From assembly GCF_004135385.1 (NCBI RefSeq), contig NZ_CP035493.1:496001-560000 (forward strand): DNA of 64,000 nucleotides, read 5' to 3'. The notes under the pieces are model-generated. The model did no database searches and was not told where the DNA came from. It saw nothing but the letters and a program-made list of their open reading frames with translations. Position 1 is the stretch's first letter. Every line of letters begins with the position of its first letter. Position numbers and translations under genes: made by a program. Shown one piece after another: positions 34,795 through 42,129 of this stretch. Source of the stretch: Xylanimonas protaetiae (GTDB lineage Bacteria > Actinomycetota > Actinomycetes > Actinomycetales > Cellulomonadaceae).

Positions 34795-37700
34795 TCACGG
34801 CGACGGCGACGGACCCTCGCCCGGACCGTAGACCTCCAGCTCAGACAACCCCACGTTCACCGTCGAGGCAGACACCGACGTCACCTCGAACCGCAACGAC
34901 GACACCAGCCGCCCCGAGAACGCCACCACCCACGCCGAACCATCATTCGGCAACGCCGGCACCACCACCGACGACCCATCCGAGAACACCAACCGACCAC
35001 CAAGAACCTGGTCATCAGCATTCGGACGATCGAACAACGCCACCGACCCCACCAACACCGGCGACGCCCAGTCCAACTGGAGCCACGCACCAGCACCCTC
35101 AGCCTGCGTCGCCCACTCCTTCGTGTAGTCACCCGGGACACCCTCGAGCCCATCAACCACACCATCTACAGCCTTACCCGCCTGCTGCCCCCACTCCGGC
35201 GTCTGCGACGACGCAGACACCACCGCCGACCCAGCCACATTCCCCAACGGCGACGGATCAGGCGACGGCGACGGATCAGGCGACGGCGACGGATCAGGCG
35301 ACGGCGACGGATCAGGCGACGGCGACGGATCAGGCGACGGCGACGGATCAGGCGACGGCGACGGACCCTCGCCCGGACCGTAGACCTCCAGCTCAGACAA
35401 CCCCACGTTCACCGTCGAGGCAGACACCGACGTCACCTCGAACCGCAACGACGACACCAGCCGCCCCGAGAACGCCACCACCCACGCCGAACCATCATTC
35501 GGCAACGCCGGCACCACCACCGACGACCCATCCGAGAACACCAACCGACCACCAAGAACCTGGTCATCAGCATTCGGACGATCGAACAACGCCACCGACC
35601 CCACCAACACCGGCGACGCCCAGTCCAACTGGAGCCACGCACCAGCACCCTCAGCCTGCGTCGCCCACTCCTTCGTGTAGTCACCCGGGACACCCTCGAG
35701 CCCATCAACCACACCATCTACAGCCTTACCCGCCTGCTGCCCCCACTCCGGCGTCTGCGACGACGCAGACACCACCGCCGACCCAGCCACATTCCCCAAC
35801 GGCGACGGATCAGGCGACGGCGACGGATCAGGCGACGGCGACGGATCAGGCGACGGCGACGGATCAGGCGACGGCGACGGATCAGGCGACGGCGACGGAT
35901 CAGGCGACGGCGACGGACCCTCGCCCGGACCGTAGACCTCCAGCTCAGACAACCCCACGTTCACCGTCGAGGCAGACACCGACGTCACCTCGAACCGCAA
36001 CGACGACACCAGCCGCCCCGAGAACGCCACCACCCACGCCGAACCATCATTCGGCAACGCCGGCACCACCACCGACGACCCATCCGAGAACACCAACCGA
36101 CCACCAAGAACCTGGTCATCAGCATTCGGACGATCGAACAACGCCACCGACCCCACCAACACCGGCGACGCCCAGTCCAACTGGAGCCACGCACCAGCAC
36201 CCTCAGCCTGCGTCGCCCACTCCTTCGTGTAGTCACCCGGGACACCCTCGAGCCCATCAACCACACCATCTACAGCCTTACCCGCCTGCTGCCCCCACTC
36301 CGGCGTCTGCGACGACGCAGACACCACCGCCGACCCAGCCACATTCCCCAACGGCGACGGATCAGGCGACGGCGACGGATCAGGCGACGGCGACGGATCA
36401 GGCGACGGCGACGGATCAGGCGACGGCGACGGATCAGGCGACGGCGACGGACCCTCGCCCGGACCGTAGACCTCCAGCTCAGACAACCCCACGTTCACCG
36501 TCGAGGCAGACACCGACGTCACCTCGAACCGCAACGACGACACCAGCCGCCCCGAGAACGCCACCACCCACGCCGAACCATCATTCGGCAACGCCGGCAC
36601 CACCACCGACGACCCATCCGAGAACACCAACCGACCACCAAGAACCTGGTCATCAGCATTCGGACGATCGAACAACGCCACCGACCCCACCAACACCGGC
36701 GACGCCCAGTCGTACTCAATCCACTCACCGTTGCCACCGAGACGACTCGACCATTCCTTGGTCGCGTCGAGCGGATATCCACCGAGCACCCCGTCCGCCG
36801 CGGCCGAAGCAAAGGAGCCCTCAGCCGTGTCTTCGGAGGACGCCGTCACCGTGGCCTGCCCCGCGAGGTTTCCTGGCGGCGTAGTGATGCCGGTCGGACC
36901 CTCAGGCTGGGGTTGTGCGGGCGGTGTCGGGGTAGGGAAGACTACGGGTCCCTGAACTCGATACTGCCGCCCGATCCATTCGTCGTACTCCTGCGTGCAC
37001 GGATCGAGCACGGGACACACGTCGTCGTCATGAACCGCATAAGCAAGGTAGGCGGCGGCCTTGTCATAACGGGAGACTCCGGTCACGTTCTCCGGCTGCG
37101 AGAGCGTTCCATAGCCGGAGTACCGAACGATCTGCGTGTCGACCCCTTGGAGCGCTGCGAGCACGAACCGTGCTCCGTACCGGTGGTCGAAATGGTCGGA
37201 AGGATCGTCGTCTGTATCGTCCTGAAGGCGCACGAGCGACGGATCGAAGGACGAGACGATGTCATGGAGGGTGTCGATCAACTCCTCCTGCGTGTAGGTG
37301 CCCTGGCCGTCGACGGTGACGGTCTGAGGGATCTCGCCACTCCACAGGTCGTAGAGCGACTCGCTCCCTGTCGCCGGGAAACCCTGGCCGCGGCTGTTCC
37401 CGTCGGGCAGCCGGAGGAACAGCAAATCGACACCTGTGCCGTCGAGATGATCGCGCGTCACGGAGTGACCGGCGAACGTCTCGACAGAGCGAGTCCAGAC
37501 AGGAGTGGTCTGCCCCGCCATCTGTGCGTATGCGGCGCGGGCACCCATCTCGCGCCCGTCCCAGTAGGGCCGCCCTCGGCCTGCGTCGCCCGCCGTGAGA
37601 AACACCGTCTGCGAGCAGGATCCCAAACGGACGTCGCCGATCAGATCGGGACTCTGGAACAGGATGTCGTCGTCCTCGTGCGCGACTACGTGCAACGAAC

Positions 37701-37821
37701 CACCGCACCCGGTGTCGGCGGAGGCAACCGCGTCGCCTACGCCCACGGCGCCGACGACGAGCGCAAGCCCCCAGCCGACGGCGCGAACGGCCCTCACACG
37801 TGGCGAACGGCGCCTTGACAT
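34795..37821 (-). CDS. Secreted PIG-L deacetylase with four discoidin-like repeats
   Basis: A 1008-residue extracellular protein. ATG 37821 follows GGGAGG. The signal peptide is MSRRRSPRVRAVRAVGWG followed by a hydrophobic core and VASADTG (residues ~1-36). The PIG-L/LmbE metal-dependent N-deacetylase domain covers about 37-300. Its zinc motif appears as AHEDDDIL near 49-56 (the usual AHPDDE with P and the last E changed) and DDPSDHFDHRYG near 208-219 supplies the second histidine pair. Four discoidin/F5-8C-like domains follow from about residue 325, each opening SAVVSASSQ and closing VNVGLSELEVYGPGE. Linkers of SPSPDP repeats join them. The last three domains are identical in protein sequence. 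The protein ends abruptly at GPSPSP. A surface polysaccharide deacetylase anchored by its sugar-binding repeats is the likely role. Confidence 0.85.
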   Translation of the reverse strand: MSRRRSPRVRAVRAVGWGLALVVGAVGVGDAVASADTGCGGSLHVVAHEDDDILFQSPDLIGDVRLGSCSQTVFLTAGDAGRGRPYWDGREMGARAAYAQMAGQTTPVWTRSVETFAGHSVTRDHLDGTGVDLLFLRLPDGNSRGQGFPATGSESLYDLWSGEIPQTVTVDGQGTYTQEELIDTLHDIVSSFDPSLVRLQDDTDDDPSDHFDHRYGARFVLAALQGVDTQIVRYSGYGTLSQPENVTGVSRYDKAAAYLAYAVHDDDVCPVLDPCTQEYDEWIGRQYRVQGPVVFPTPTPPAQPQPEGPTGITTPPGNLAGQATVTASSEDTAEGSFASAAADGVLGGYPLDATKEWSSRLGGNGEWIEYDWASPVLVGSVALFDRPNADDQVLGGRLVFSDGSSVVVPALPNDGSAWVVAFSGRLVSSLRFEVTSVSASTVNVGLSELEVYGPGEGPSPSPDPSPSPDPSPSPDPSPSPDPSPSPDPSPLGNVAGSAVVSASSQTPEWGQQAGKAVDGVVDGLEGVPGDYTKEWATQAEGAGAWLQLDWASPVLVGSVALFDRPNADDQVLGGRLVFSDGSSVVVPALPNDGSAWVVAFSGRLVSSLRFEVTSVSASTVNVGLSELEVYGPGEGPSPSPDPSPSPDPSPSPDPSPSPDPSPSPDPSPSPDPSPLGNVAGSAVVSASSQTPEWGQQAGKAVDGVVDGLEGVPGDYTKEWATQAEGAGAWLQLDWASPVLVGSVALFDRPNADDQVLGGRLVFSDGSSVVVPALPNDGSAWVVAFSGRLVSSLRFEVTSVSASTVNVGLSELEVYGPGEGPSPSPDPSPSPDPSPSPDPSPSPDPSPSPDPSPSPDPSPLGNVAGSAVVSASSQTPEWGQQAGKAVDGVVDGLEGVPGDYTKEWATQAEGAGAWLQLDWASPVLVGSVALFDRPNADDQVLGGRLVFSDGSSVVVPALPNDGSAWVVAFSGRLVSSLRFEVTSVSASTVNVGLSELEVYGPGEGPSPSP
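34816..36712 (-). repeat. Long tandem repeat, 552-bp period, with 18-bp sub-repeats
   Basis: Copies begin at 34816, 35368, 35920 and 36454, giving spacings of 552, 552 and 534. The difference is exactly one 18-bp linker unit. The first three are the same over the domain. The fourth agrees for about 255 bp and then diverges at 36710. The linkers are arrays of GGCGACGGCGACGGATCA, which encodes SPSPDP on the minus strand. This is a site of likely recombination and copy-number change. Confidence 0.92.
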
Positions 37822-37858
37822 CACGTTTCCTCCCGTGCCCACAACCGACGACGCTGGA

Positions 37859-37925
37859 AGCGTATGTTCGCCGTCGCGCACGGGCCCCAAGGCCACGGGG
37901 TGAATCCGGGCGGGCGGAGGGTGAT
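37859..37925 (-). promoter_or_regulatory. Promoter of the secreted PIG-L gene with two TTCACCC boxes
   Basis: Minus-strand TCACCC boxes have T at 37924 and 37903, spaced 21 nt. TACGCT (-10) starts at 37864, exactly 39 nt after the second box and 43 nt before the ATG. Confidence 0.65.
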
Positions 37926-37926
37926 C

Positions 37927-38865
37927 TCACGCTTGCTTCCGGCTCCCAACACGCCCATCGCCCCGGCTCGTTGCTCCGGGGAACACTGACCCGAACTCGC
38001 ATCCCCACGTGAACACCGCGAACCATAGTGCCGACGCAGCACCTTCGCGATCGAGCACCGAGACCTTCGCGGCACCAAGGAGGGGGCGCACCGTGCGCAA
38101 GACCCGGGACCAGAACCTCTCCCGGCCCGGGTCGCCGGACCCGTAAGCCGTAGCCAGGGTCCTCCTGCCGCGACCATATCGATATGCCTGCCGCAGACCG
38201 GAAGTGAGGGTCCCGCGAACTCTCAGGTGAACCACTGCACCCGGGACGAATGCGATCGACTCACCCGCAAGCTGCGCGCGCACGCACAGGTCGCTGTCCT
38301 CATAGGTGACGTAGCGCTCGTCGAACCCTCGGAGGCTCGCGAACAGGTCCCGGCGAATGCCGAGATTCTGGGCGCTCGCCGACATCAGTCCCTCTGGGGC
38401 CGCAGCGTGCTGGAGCCCATCGGTCTGCGGGATGTGCCGCCAGCGCTGCCTACGGACAGGGTTCAACCGGGTGCCATCGAGCCTGCCGGCCACGATCGCG
38501 CTGCGAGAGAGAGCCCCGCGCATCTGCGGTATCCAGTCGACTCCGACGACATCGTCGGAGTCACAGAACAGCACGTACTCGCTCGAGGTCCGCAACACGG
38601 CGAGGTTGCGCGCGGCCGCGGCTCCTCGGCGATCGGACACGTCAAGCAGACGGAGGCGTTCGTCGCTGAGCGCCAGTTCCCGGACAACCTCCTGGGTCCC
38701 GTCCGAAGAGCCGTTGTCGGCGACGACCACGCACCAGTCACTGTCACGCCTCTGGCCGAGCAGCGCCCGGAGCTGCTCCTCGACCGTGGCCGCTCCATTC
38801 AGGACGGGCACGATGACGACGGTCTCGTGCCATCGTTCGCGAGACCGTCCTTCAATGACCGACAT
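37927..38865 (-). CDS. GT2 glycosyltransferase
   Basis: A 312-residue GT-A enzyme. ATG 38865 follows GGAAGGTGG; the preceding TTG is less likely. ETVVIVPVLNGAATVEEQLRA near residues 14-34 begins the nucleotide fold, CVVVADNGSSDGTQEV near 45-60 binds the base, and RRGAAAARNLAVLRTSSEYVLFCDSDDVV near 82-110 holds the DxD as DSDD. The acceptor region is LGIRRDLFASLRGFDERYVTYEDSDL near 168-193, with the E-D-S-D-L catalytic motif. It overlaps the upstream PIG-L gene by 14 nt and is the last gene of a five-gene minus-strand unit (41285 to 37927). Confidence 0.9.
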   Translation of the reverse strand: MSVIEGRSRERWHETVVIVPVLNGAATVEEQLRALLGQRRDSDWCVVVADNGSSDGTQEVVRELALSDERLRLLDVSDRRGAAAARNLAVLRTSSEYVLFCDSDDVVGVDWIPQMRGALSRSAIVAGRLDGTRLNPVRRQRWRHIPQTDGLQHAAAPEGLMSASAQNLGIRRDLFASLRGFDERYVTYEDSDLCVRAQLAGESIAFVPGAVVHLRVRGTLTSGLRQAYRYGRGRRTLATAYGSGDPGRERFWSRVLRTVRPLLGAAKVSVLDREGAASALWFAVFTWGCEFGSVFPGATSRGDGRVGSRKQA

Positions 38866-39490
38866 CAAGTGCCACCTTCCGGACTACGAACCCTTCGGCA
38901 TATCGATGCCTGCACTCAACGCCCCGCAGCCTCATCAGGCCGAGGAACATCTCATCGTCCCACCAGTCCCGGCCAATCTGCGATGCGTAATGCTTCGTCA
39001 GCAGCTCCACCTTACGGTGCGCCATCTCGTCGCCCACCGGTACATAGGTCGACACGGACCCCAGGTCTCCGTCCCACTTGGGGATCTCGTATTCAAGAAC
39101 GAGTGTGTCACGCCACACAGTGGGGATGAGCTCTGCCACCAGCCGATGGTCCTGATGCGAGTCGTCCCGGCTCGGGCTGAGGATAAGGTCGGGCCGAAGC
39201 TCGCTCCCGAGGCTCTCCAGCGCCTCCTTGACGTCGCTCCAGTGCGCCGGAAGGCGCCCGTCCGGAAGGTCCCAGAACAGCGATCGGGCCCCCGGCACGA
39301 ACGCTTGTGCGGCGGCCATCGCCTCCGCCTTGCGCGCCGGCTCGCCCGTCATCGTTGCGAACGTCGCGCGAACCTTTCCTCGGTCAGCGAGCGTCAGGAG
39401 CGTTCCGCCGCACGCGATTTCGATGTCGTCCGGGTGAGCCCCGATCGCCAACACGGACAGCTCGCCGTACGGGAGGCCCAGGGCGATCAC
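38852..39490 (-). CDS. Cytoplasmic PIG-L/LmbE family deacetylase
   Basis: A 212-residue zinc-dependent N-deacetylase. The metal motif SVLAIGAHPDDIEIACGGTL (residues 11-30) is intact, and SRDDSHQDHRLVAELI near 108-123 supplies the second H-x-x-H-type pair. TYVPVGDEMAHRKVELLTKH near 155-174 and WWDDEMFLG near 185 are the C-terminal family blocks. Start GTG 39490 overlaps the nucleotidyltransferase stop by GTGA. It lacks a signal peptide, in contrast to the secreted homologue at 34795, so it should act on a nucleotide- or lipid-linked N-acetylated sugar inside the cell. In this operon a deacetylated amino sugar may be an intermediate. Confidence 0.9.
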   Translation of the reverse strand: MIALGLPYGELSVLAIGAHPDDIEIACGGTLLTLADRGKVRATFATMTGEPARKAEAMAAAQAFVPGARSLFWDLPDGRLPAHWSDVKEALESLGSELRPDLILSPSRDDSHQDHRLVAELIPTVWRDTLVLEYEIPKWDGDLGSVSTYVPVGDEMAHRKVELLTKHYASQIGRDWWDDEMFLGLMRLRGVECRHRYAEGFVVRKVALDVGH

Positions 39491-40323
39491 CGTACGGTCA
39501 CCTCGGGCACGTCGACATCGGGCATCCGTCGCGGCCCGCCCTGAGAGGCCTCGTCCCAGACCGCCCACGGGCGGTTGCCCACGCGGTTCATCTCTTCGAG
39601 CATCGATCGCTCCTTGAGCGTATCCATCGGCGCCCAGAAACCGGTGTGGGGGTGGACGCGGAACCGACCGTCGCGCGCGGCCCGGATGCAGGCGTCCCCG
39701 ACGAGGTCCTCGCCCTCGTCAAGGTAGTCAAAGATGCCCTGCCGGAGCACGAAGTAACCACCGTTGATACACATGCTCATGTCTGCGACAGGCTCGATGT
39801 CTTTCATCCATCCACCGTCGTCGAACCGCACCACGTGGAACGAGTCCTGAGGGGATACCGCCATTAGGCTGCCGACTGCGTTCGTCGCGAGGAACTCATC
39901 GATGATCTGGTTCATCGGGGCGTCGGTGAGTACGTCACCGTAGTTTGCCAGGAAGACATCGTCGTCTTCAAGGTACTTGCGCACGCGACGCAGGCGCTCG
40001 CCAATCGCCGTATCCATTCCGGTGTCCACGAACGTGATGCGCCAGTCGCTGATGTCGCTCGAAAGCAGCTCGACCTCCTGCCCTCCCTTCGTCAAGACGA
40101 AGTCGTTCGAATGAGTCTCTTGGTAGTTGAGGAAATAGTCTTTGACGGAGTTGGCGCCGTACCCCAGGCACAGGATGAACTCGGTGTGCCCAAAGTGAGC
40201 GTAATACTTCATGATGTGCCAGAGCACCGGTCGAGTCCCGATCGGCATCATCGGCTTGGGCAATGAGTCCGATCCGGTACGCATACGCATGCCGAGCCCA
40301 CCACAGAACAACACAACCTTCAC
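39487..40323 (-). CDS. rfbF: Glucose-1-phosphate cytidylyltransferase-like (RfbF family)
   Basis: A nucleotidyltransferase of 278 residues, close to the CDP-glucose pyrophosphorylase group that makes CDP-glucose from CTP and glucose 1-phosphate. KVVLFCGGLGMRMR (residues 2-15) is the nucleotide signature, and LPKPMMPIGTRPVLWHIMKYY near 21-41 is highly characteristic of RfbF. FLANYGDVLTDAP near 124-136 holds the metal-binding aspartate. INGGYFVLRQGIFDYL near 184-199 and the FWAPMDTLKER motif near 238 complete the site. GTG 40323 with AAGGAGG is chosen; it overlaps the LLM oxidoreductase stop by GTGA. The usual partner, CDP-glucose 4,6-dehydratase (RfbG), is not in the window. Confidence 0.9.
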   Translation of the reverse strand: MKVVLFCGGLGMRMRTGSDSLPKPMMPIGTRPVLWHIMKYYAHFGHTEFILCLGYGANSVKDYFLNYQETHSNDFVLTKGGQEVELLSSDISDWRITFVDTGMDTAIGERLRRVRKYLEDDDVFLANYGDVLTDAPMNQIIDEFLATNAVGSLMAVSPQDSFHVVRFDDGGWMKDIEPVADMSMCINGGYFVLRQGIFDYLDEGEDLVGDACIRAARDGRFRVHPHTGFWAPMDTLKERSMLEEMNRVGNRPWAVWDEASQGGPRRMPDVDVPEVTVR

Positions 40324-41285
40324 GAAGGGCCTCCTTCGACGTCCCCGGTCGGGGTTCCTTTTCCGAGCAACGCAATCACCGGGGCCGCCAGGTCCGAGTC
40401 GCTTCCGAGCCGCCATCGCGACACGCCGAGTTCCGACGCCCAGAACGCCACCTGGTCGGCCACGTCTTGCGCGGTCCCGCGCATCGACGCCGGCGTCTTG
40501 CCCAGGACGCCGGCATCAACGGCCTCAGCCACCCAGCCCGACCGGGAGCCGAGGCCGTCGATCTCAATGTCATGGACGGTGAGCTGGATCTCCGGCGCAG
40601 GTCTGCCCGCTGCCGCTGCAGCGTCCCGCGCCATCGCGATCTTCGCGCGAATCGTCTCCGGCGCGATCTCCGCGACCATCGCCTGAGTGCTGTGATCCCC
40701 CATCGCAGGGTGGACGCTGACGACGTTGGCGCGTTCGCCGGCGAGCCGGAGCATGCGAGGCAGAGACGCCCCCAGCCAGATCGGGACGCCCTCCGGGCGG
40801 GTCGGGGGCGGGACGACCTCGAGCGCATCGACGTGATAGTGCGCTCCAGCAAAGTCGACATGACCGCCTTCGCGCCACAGACGAAGGATCTCCAGGGCCT
40901 CGACGAGCCGGTCGACGCGAGTCCGAGGCGAGTCGAGCGCTACACCGCTCGCCGAGTAGTCGGCGGCGAGCCAGCCGGCGCCGATCCCGAGCTCGAAGCG
41001 TCCACCGCTCAACACGTCGAGGGTCGCCGAAGCCTTGGCCAGCCACGCGGGACGGTGCAGATCGTTGTTGAGTACCAGCGTCACCAGGCTGATCGACTCC
41101 GTGCATCCGGCCGCGACCGCTAGGCCAGTCCAGGCGTCCATCTGCCATCCACCGGAGACGTGCTCCGACACCGCTATCGCGTCGTAGCCGTGCGCCTCAA
41201 CCCGGCGTACTGAGTCGCGCCAAGCGAGCGGGTCGCGGTCCAGGCGCGGCAACGACGCGATGAAGCGCAGCGAGCCGACGTCCAC
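40320..41285 (-). CDS. LLM-class flavin-dependent oxidoreductase (TIGR03621-like)
   Basis: A 321-residue luciferase-like monooxygenase/F420- or FMN-dependent oxidoreductase. SVRRVEAHGYDAIAVSEHVSGGW near residues 25-46 is the flavin-site strand. RPAWLAKASATLDVLSGGRFELGIGAGW near 76-103 is the family signature. PPTRPEGVPIWLGASLPRMLRLAGE near 160-184 lines the substrate pocket. GTG 41285 follows GAGGAGG. It is the first gene of a unit with rfbF, a PIG-L deacetylase and a GT2, and is linked by four-base overlap. LLM enzymes are unusual in polysaccharide loci, so oxidation of a sugar amine or carbon is possible but unproven. Confidence 0.85.
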   Translation of the reverse strand: MDVGSLRFIASLPRLDRDPLAWRDSVRRVEAHGYDAIAVSEHVSGGWQMDAWTGLAVAAGCTESISLVTLVLNNDLHRPAWLAKASATLDVLSGGRFELGIGAGWLAADYSASGVALDSPRTRVDRLVEALEILRLWREGGHVDFAGAHYHVDALEVVPPPTRPEGVPIWLGASLPRMLRLAGERANVVSVHPAMGDHSTQAMVAEIAPETIRAKIAMARDAAAAAGRPAPEIQLTVHDIEIDGLGSRSGWVAEAVDAGVLGKTPASMRGTAQDVADQVAFWASELGVSRWRLGSDSDLAAPVIALLGKGTPTGDVEGGPS

Positions 41286-41369
41286 GGATGGACCTCCTCA
41301 GGTCTCGAAGTCGTCGAACGCCTGCAAGTGTCGATCGAGCAACAGACCTGGCCAACGTTGTGAGCCTGA

Positions 41370-41427
41370 TTTCATCCCTGGTCCGCCGCCACTTCACCCG
41401 TGATGTCGTGACCACGGTCCGTACGGT
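41370..41427 (+). promoter_or_regulatory. Promoter with two TTCACCC-type boxes before the RmlC-like gene
   Basis: GATTTCATCC (T at 41372) and CTTCACCCG (41394) are spaced 22 nt. TACGGT (-10) starts at 41422, 28 nt after the second box, and the GTG start at 41434 is 7 nt after the -10 (leaderless). Confidence 0.65.
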
Positions 41428-41433
41428 AGCCAT

Positions 41434-42045
41434 GTGCACGTCACCACTACGCGTCTACCCGGGCTCCTCCGCCTCATCCCGGAACCGCACCATGATGAAC
41501 GCGGGCTCTTCACGCGAACCTTCGACACCGCGGTCGCAAGCGAGGCGGGAATCGACCCCGGCTCCTTCCTCCAGGACAGCCAGTCGAGATCCCGCCGCGG
41601 CGTAGTCCGCGGGCTGCACGGCCGCGTCGGCCGCGGTGAGGCGAAGCTCGTGCGGGTCTCGCACGGCGCGGTGTTCGACGTCGTCGTAGACGCCAGGCCG
41701 GACTCGCCGACGTTCGGCGAGGTGGAGACGTTCATCCTCGACGACGAGACGTTCACGTCGCTCTACATCCCGCGCGGTGTCCTGCACGGACACCAGACGC
41801 TGACGTCGACGGCCGACTTCTGCTATCGCATCGACGCGATGCATAACCCCGCCGAGGACATCTCCGTCCACCACCTTGACGGCGACCTTGCGATCCCATG
41901 GCCCGTACCGATCGGAGTGGTGAGCGAACGCGACCGGGTCGCAGGGTCCTGGCAGGATCTCGTCACGCGGCTCCGCATGACCGCGGACCCAGACCCAGAC
42001 CCAGACCCAGACCCAGACCCAGACCCAGACCCAGACGAGCACTGA
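41434..42045 (+). CDS. RmlC-like NDP-4-keto sugar 3,5-epimerase with DP-repeat tail
   Basis: A cupin-fold epimerase of 203 residues in the dTDP-4-dehydrorhamnose 3,5-epimerase family. EPHHDERGLFTRTF near residues 17-30 is the substrate loop, RGVVRGLHGR near 51-60 contains the catalytic histidine, and LYIPRGVLHGHQTL near 110-123 is the second cupin motif. CYRIDAMHNPAED near 129 carries the tyrosine that acts as acid. The C-terminal 17 residues are an uninterrupted DP repeat from eight copies of CCAGAC. It is the only sugar-module gene on the plus strand, and convergent with the IS element at 42130. Confidence 0.88.
   Translation: MHVTTTRLPGLLRLIPEPHHDERGLFTRTFDTAVASEAGIDPGSFLQDSQSRSRRGVVRGLHGRVGRGEAKLVRVSHGAVFDVVVDARPDSPTFGEVETFILDDETFTSLYIPRGVLHGHQTLTSTADFCYRIDAMHNPAEDISVHHLDGDLAIPWPVPIGVVSERDRVAGSWQDLVTRLRMTADPDPDPDPDPDPDPDPDEH
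41988..42036 (+). repeat. CCAGAC hexanucleotide microsatellite in the RmlC-like gene
   Basis: About eight perfect copies of the hexamer encode (PD)n at the C-terminus. As the unit is a multiple of three, copy-number change would alter tail length without frameshift. Confidence 0.9.
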
Positions 42046-42052
42046 CCCGCCA

Positions 42053-42129
42053 CCTGATTTGGCCTCACGCGGGCATCGGCCTGACTGACGATCACGCGTC
42101 GGGTTCGGCGTCGACCGGGACGGGTTCGG
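42053..42129. repeat. 77-bp target-site duplication, left copy
   Basis: Identical to 43895-43971 and lying directly outside the left inverted repeat of the IS. A shared C at the junction makes the exact length 77 or 78. Confidence 0.93.

Noticed and set aside
34520-34798. 92-codon minus-strand ORF after the secreted PIG-L gene
   Set aside because: It spans the terminator hairpin and T-tract, has no domain, and is best read as non-coding.
35257-35370. Short regular repeats resembling a CRISPR array
   Set aside because: 18-bp units are contiguous without spacers and encode an in-frame SPSPDP linker.
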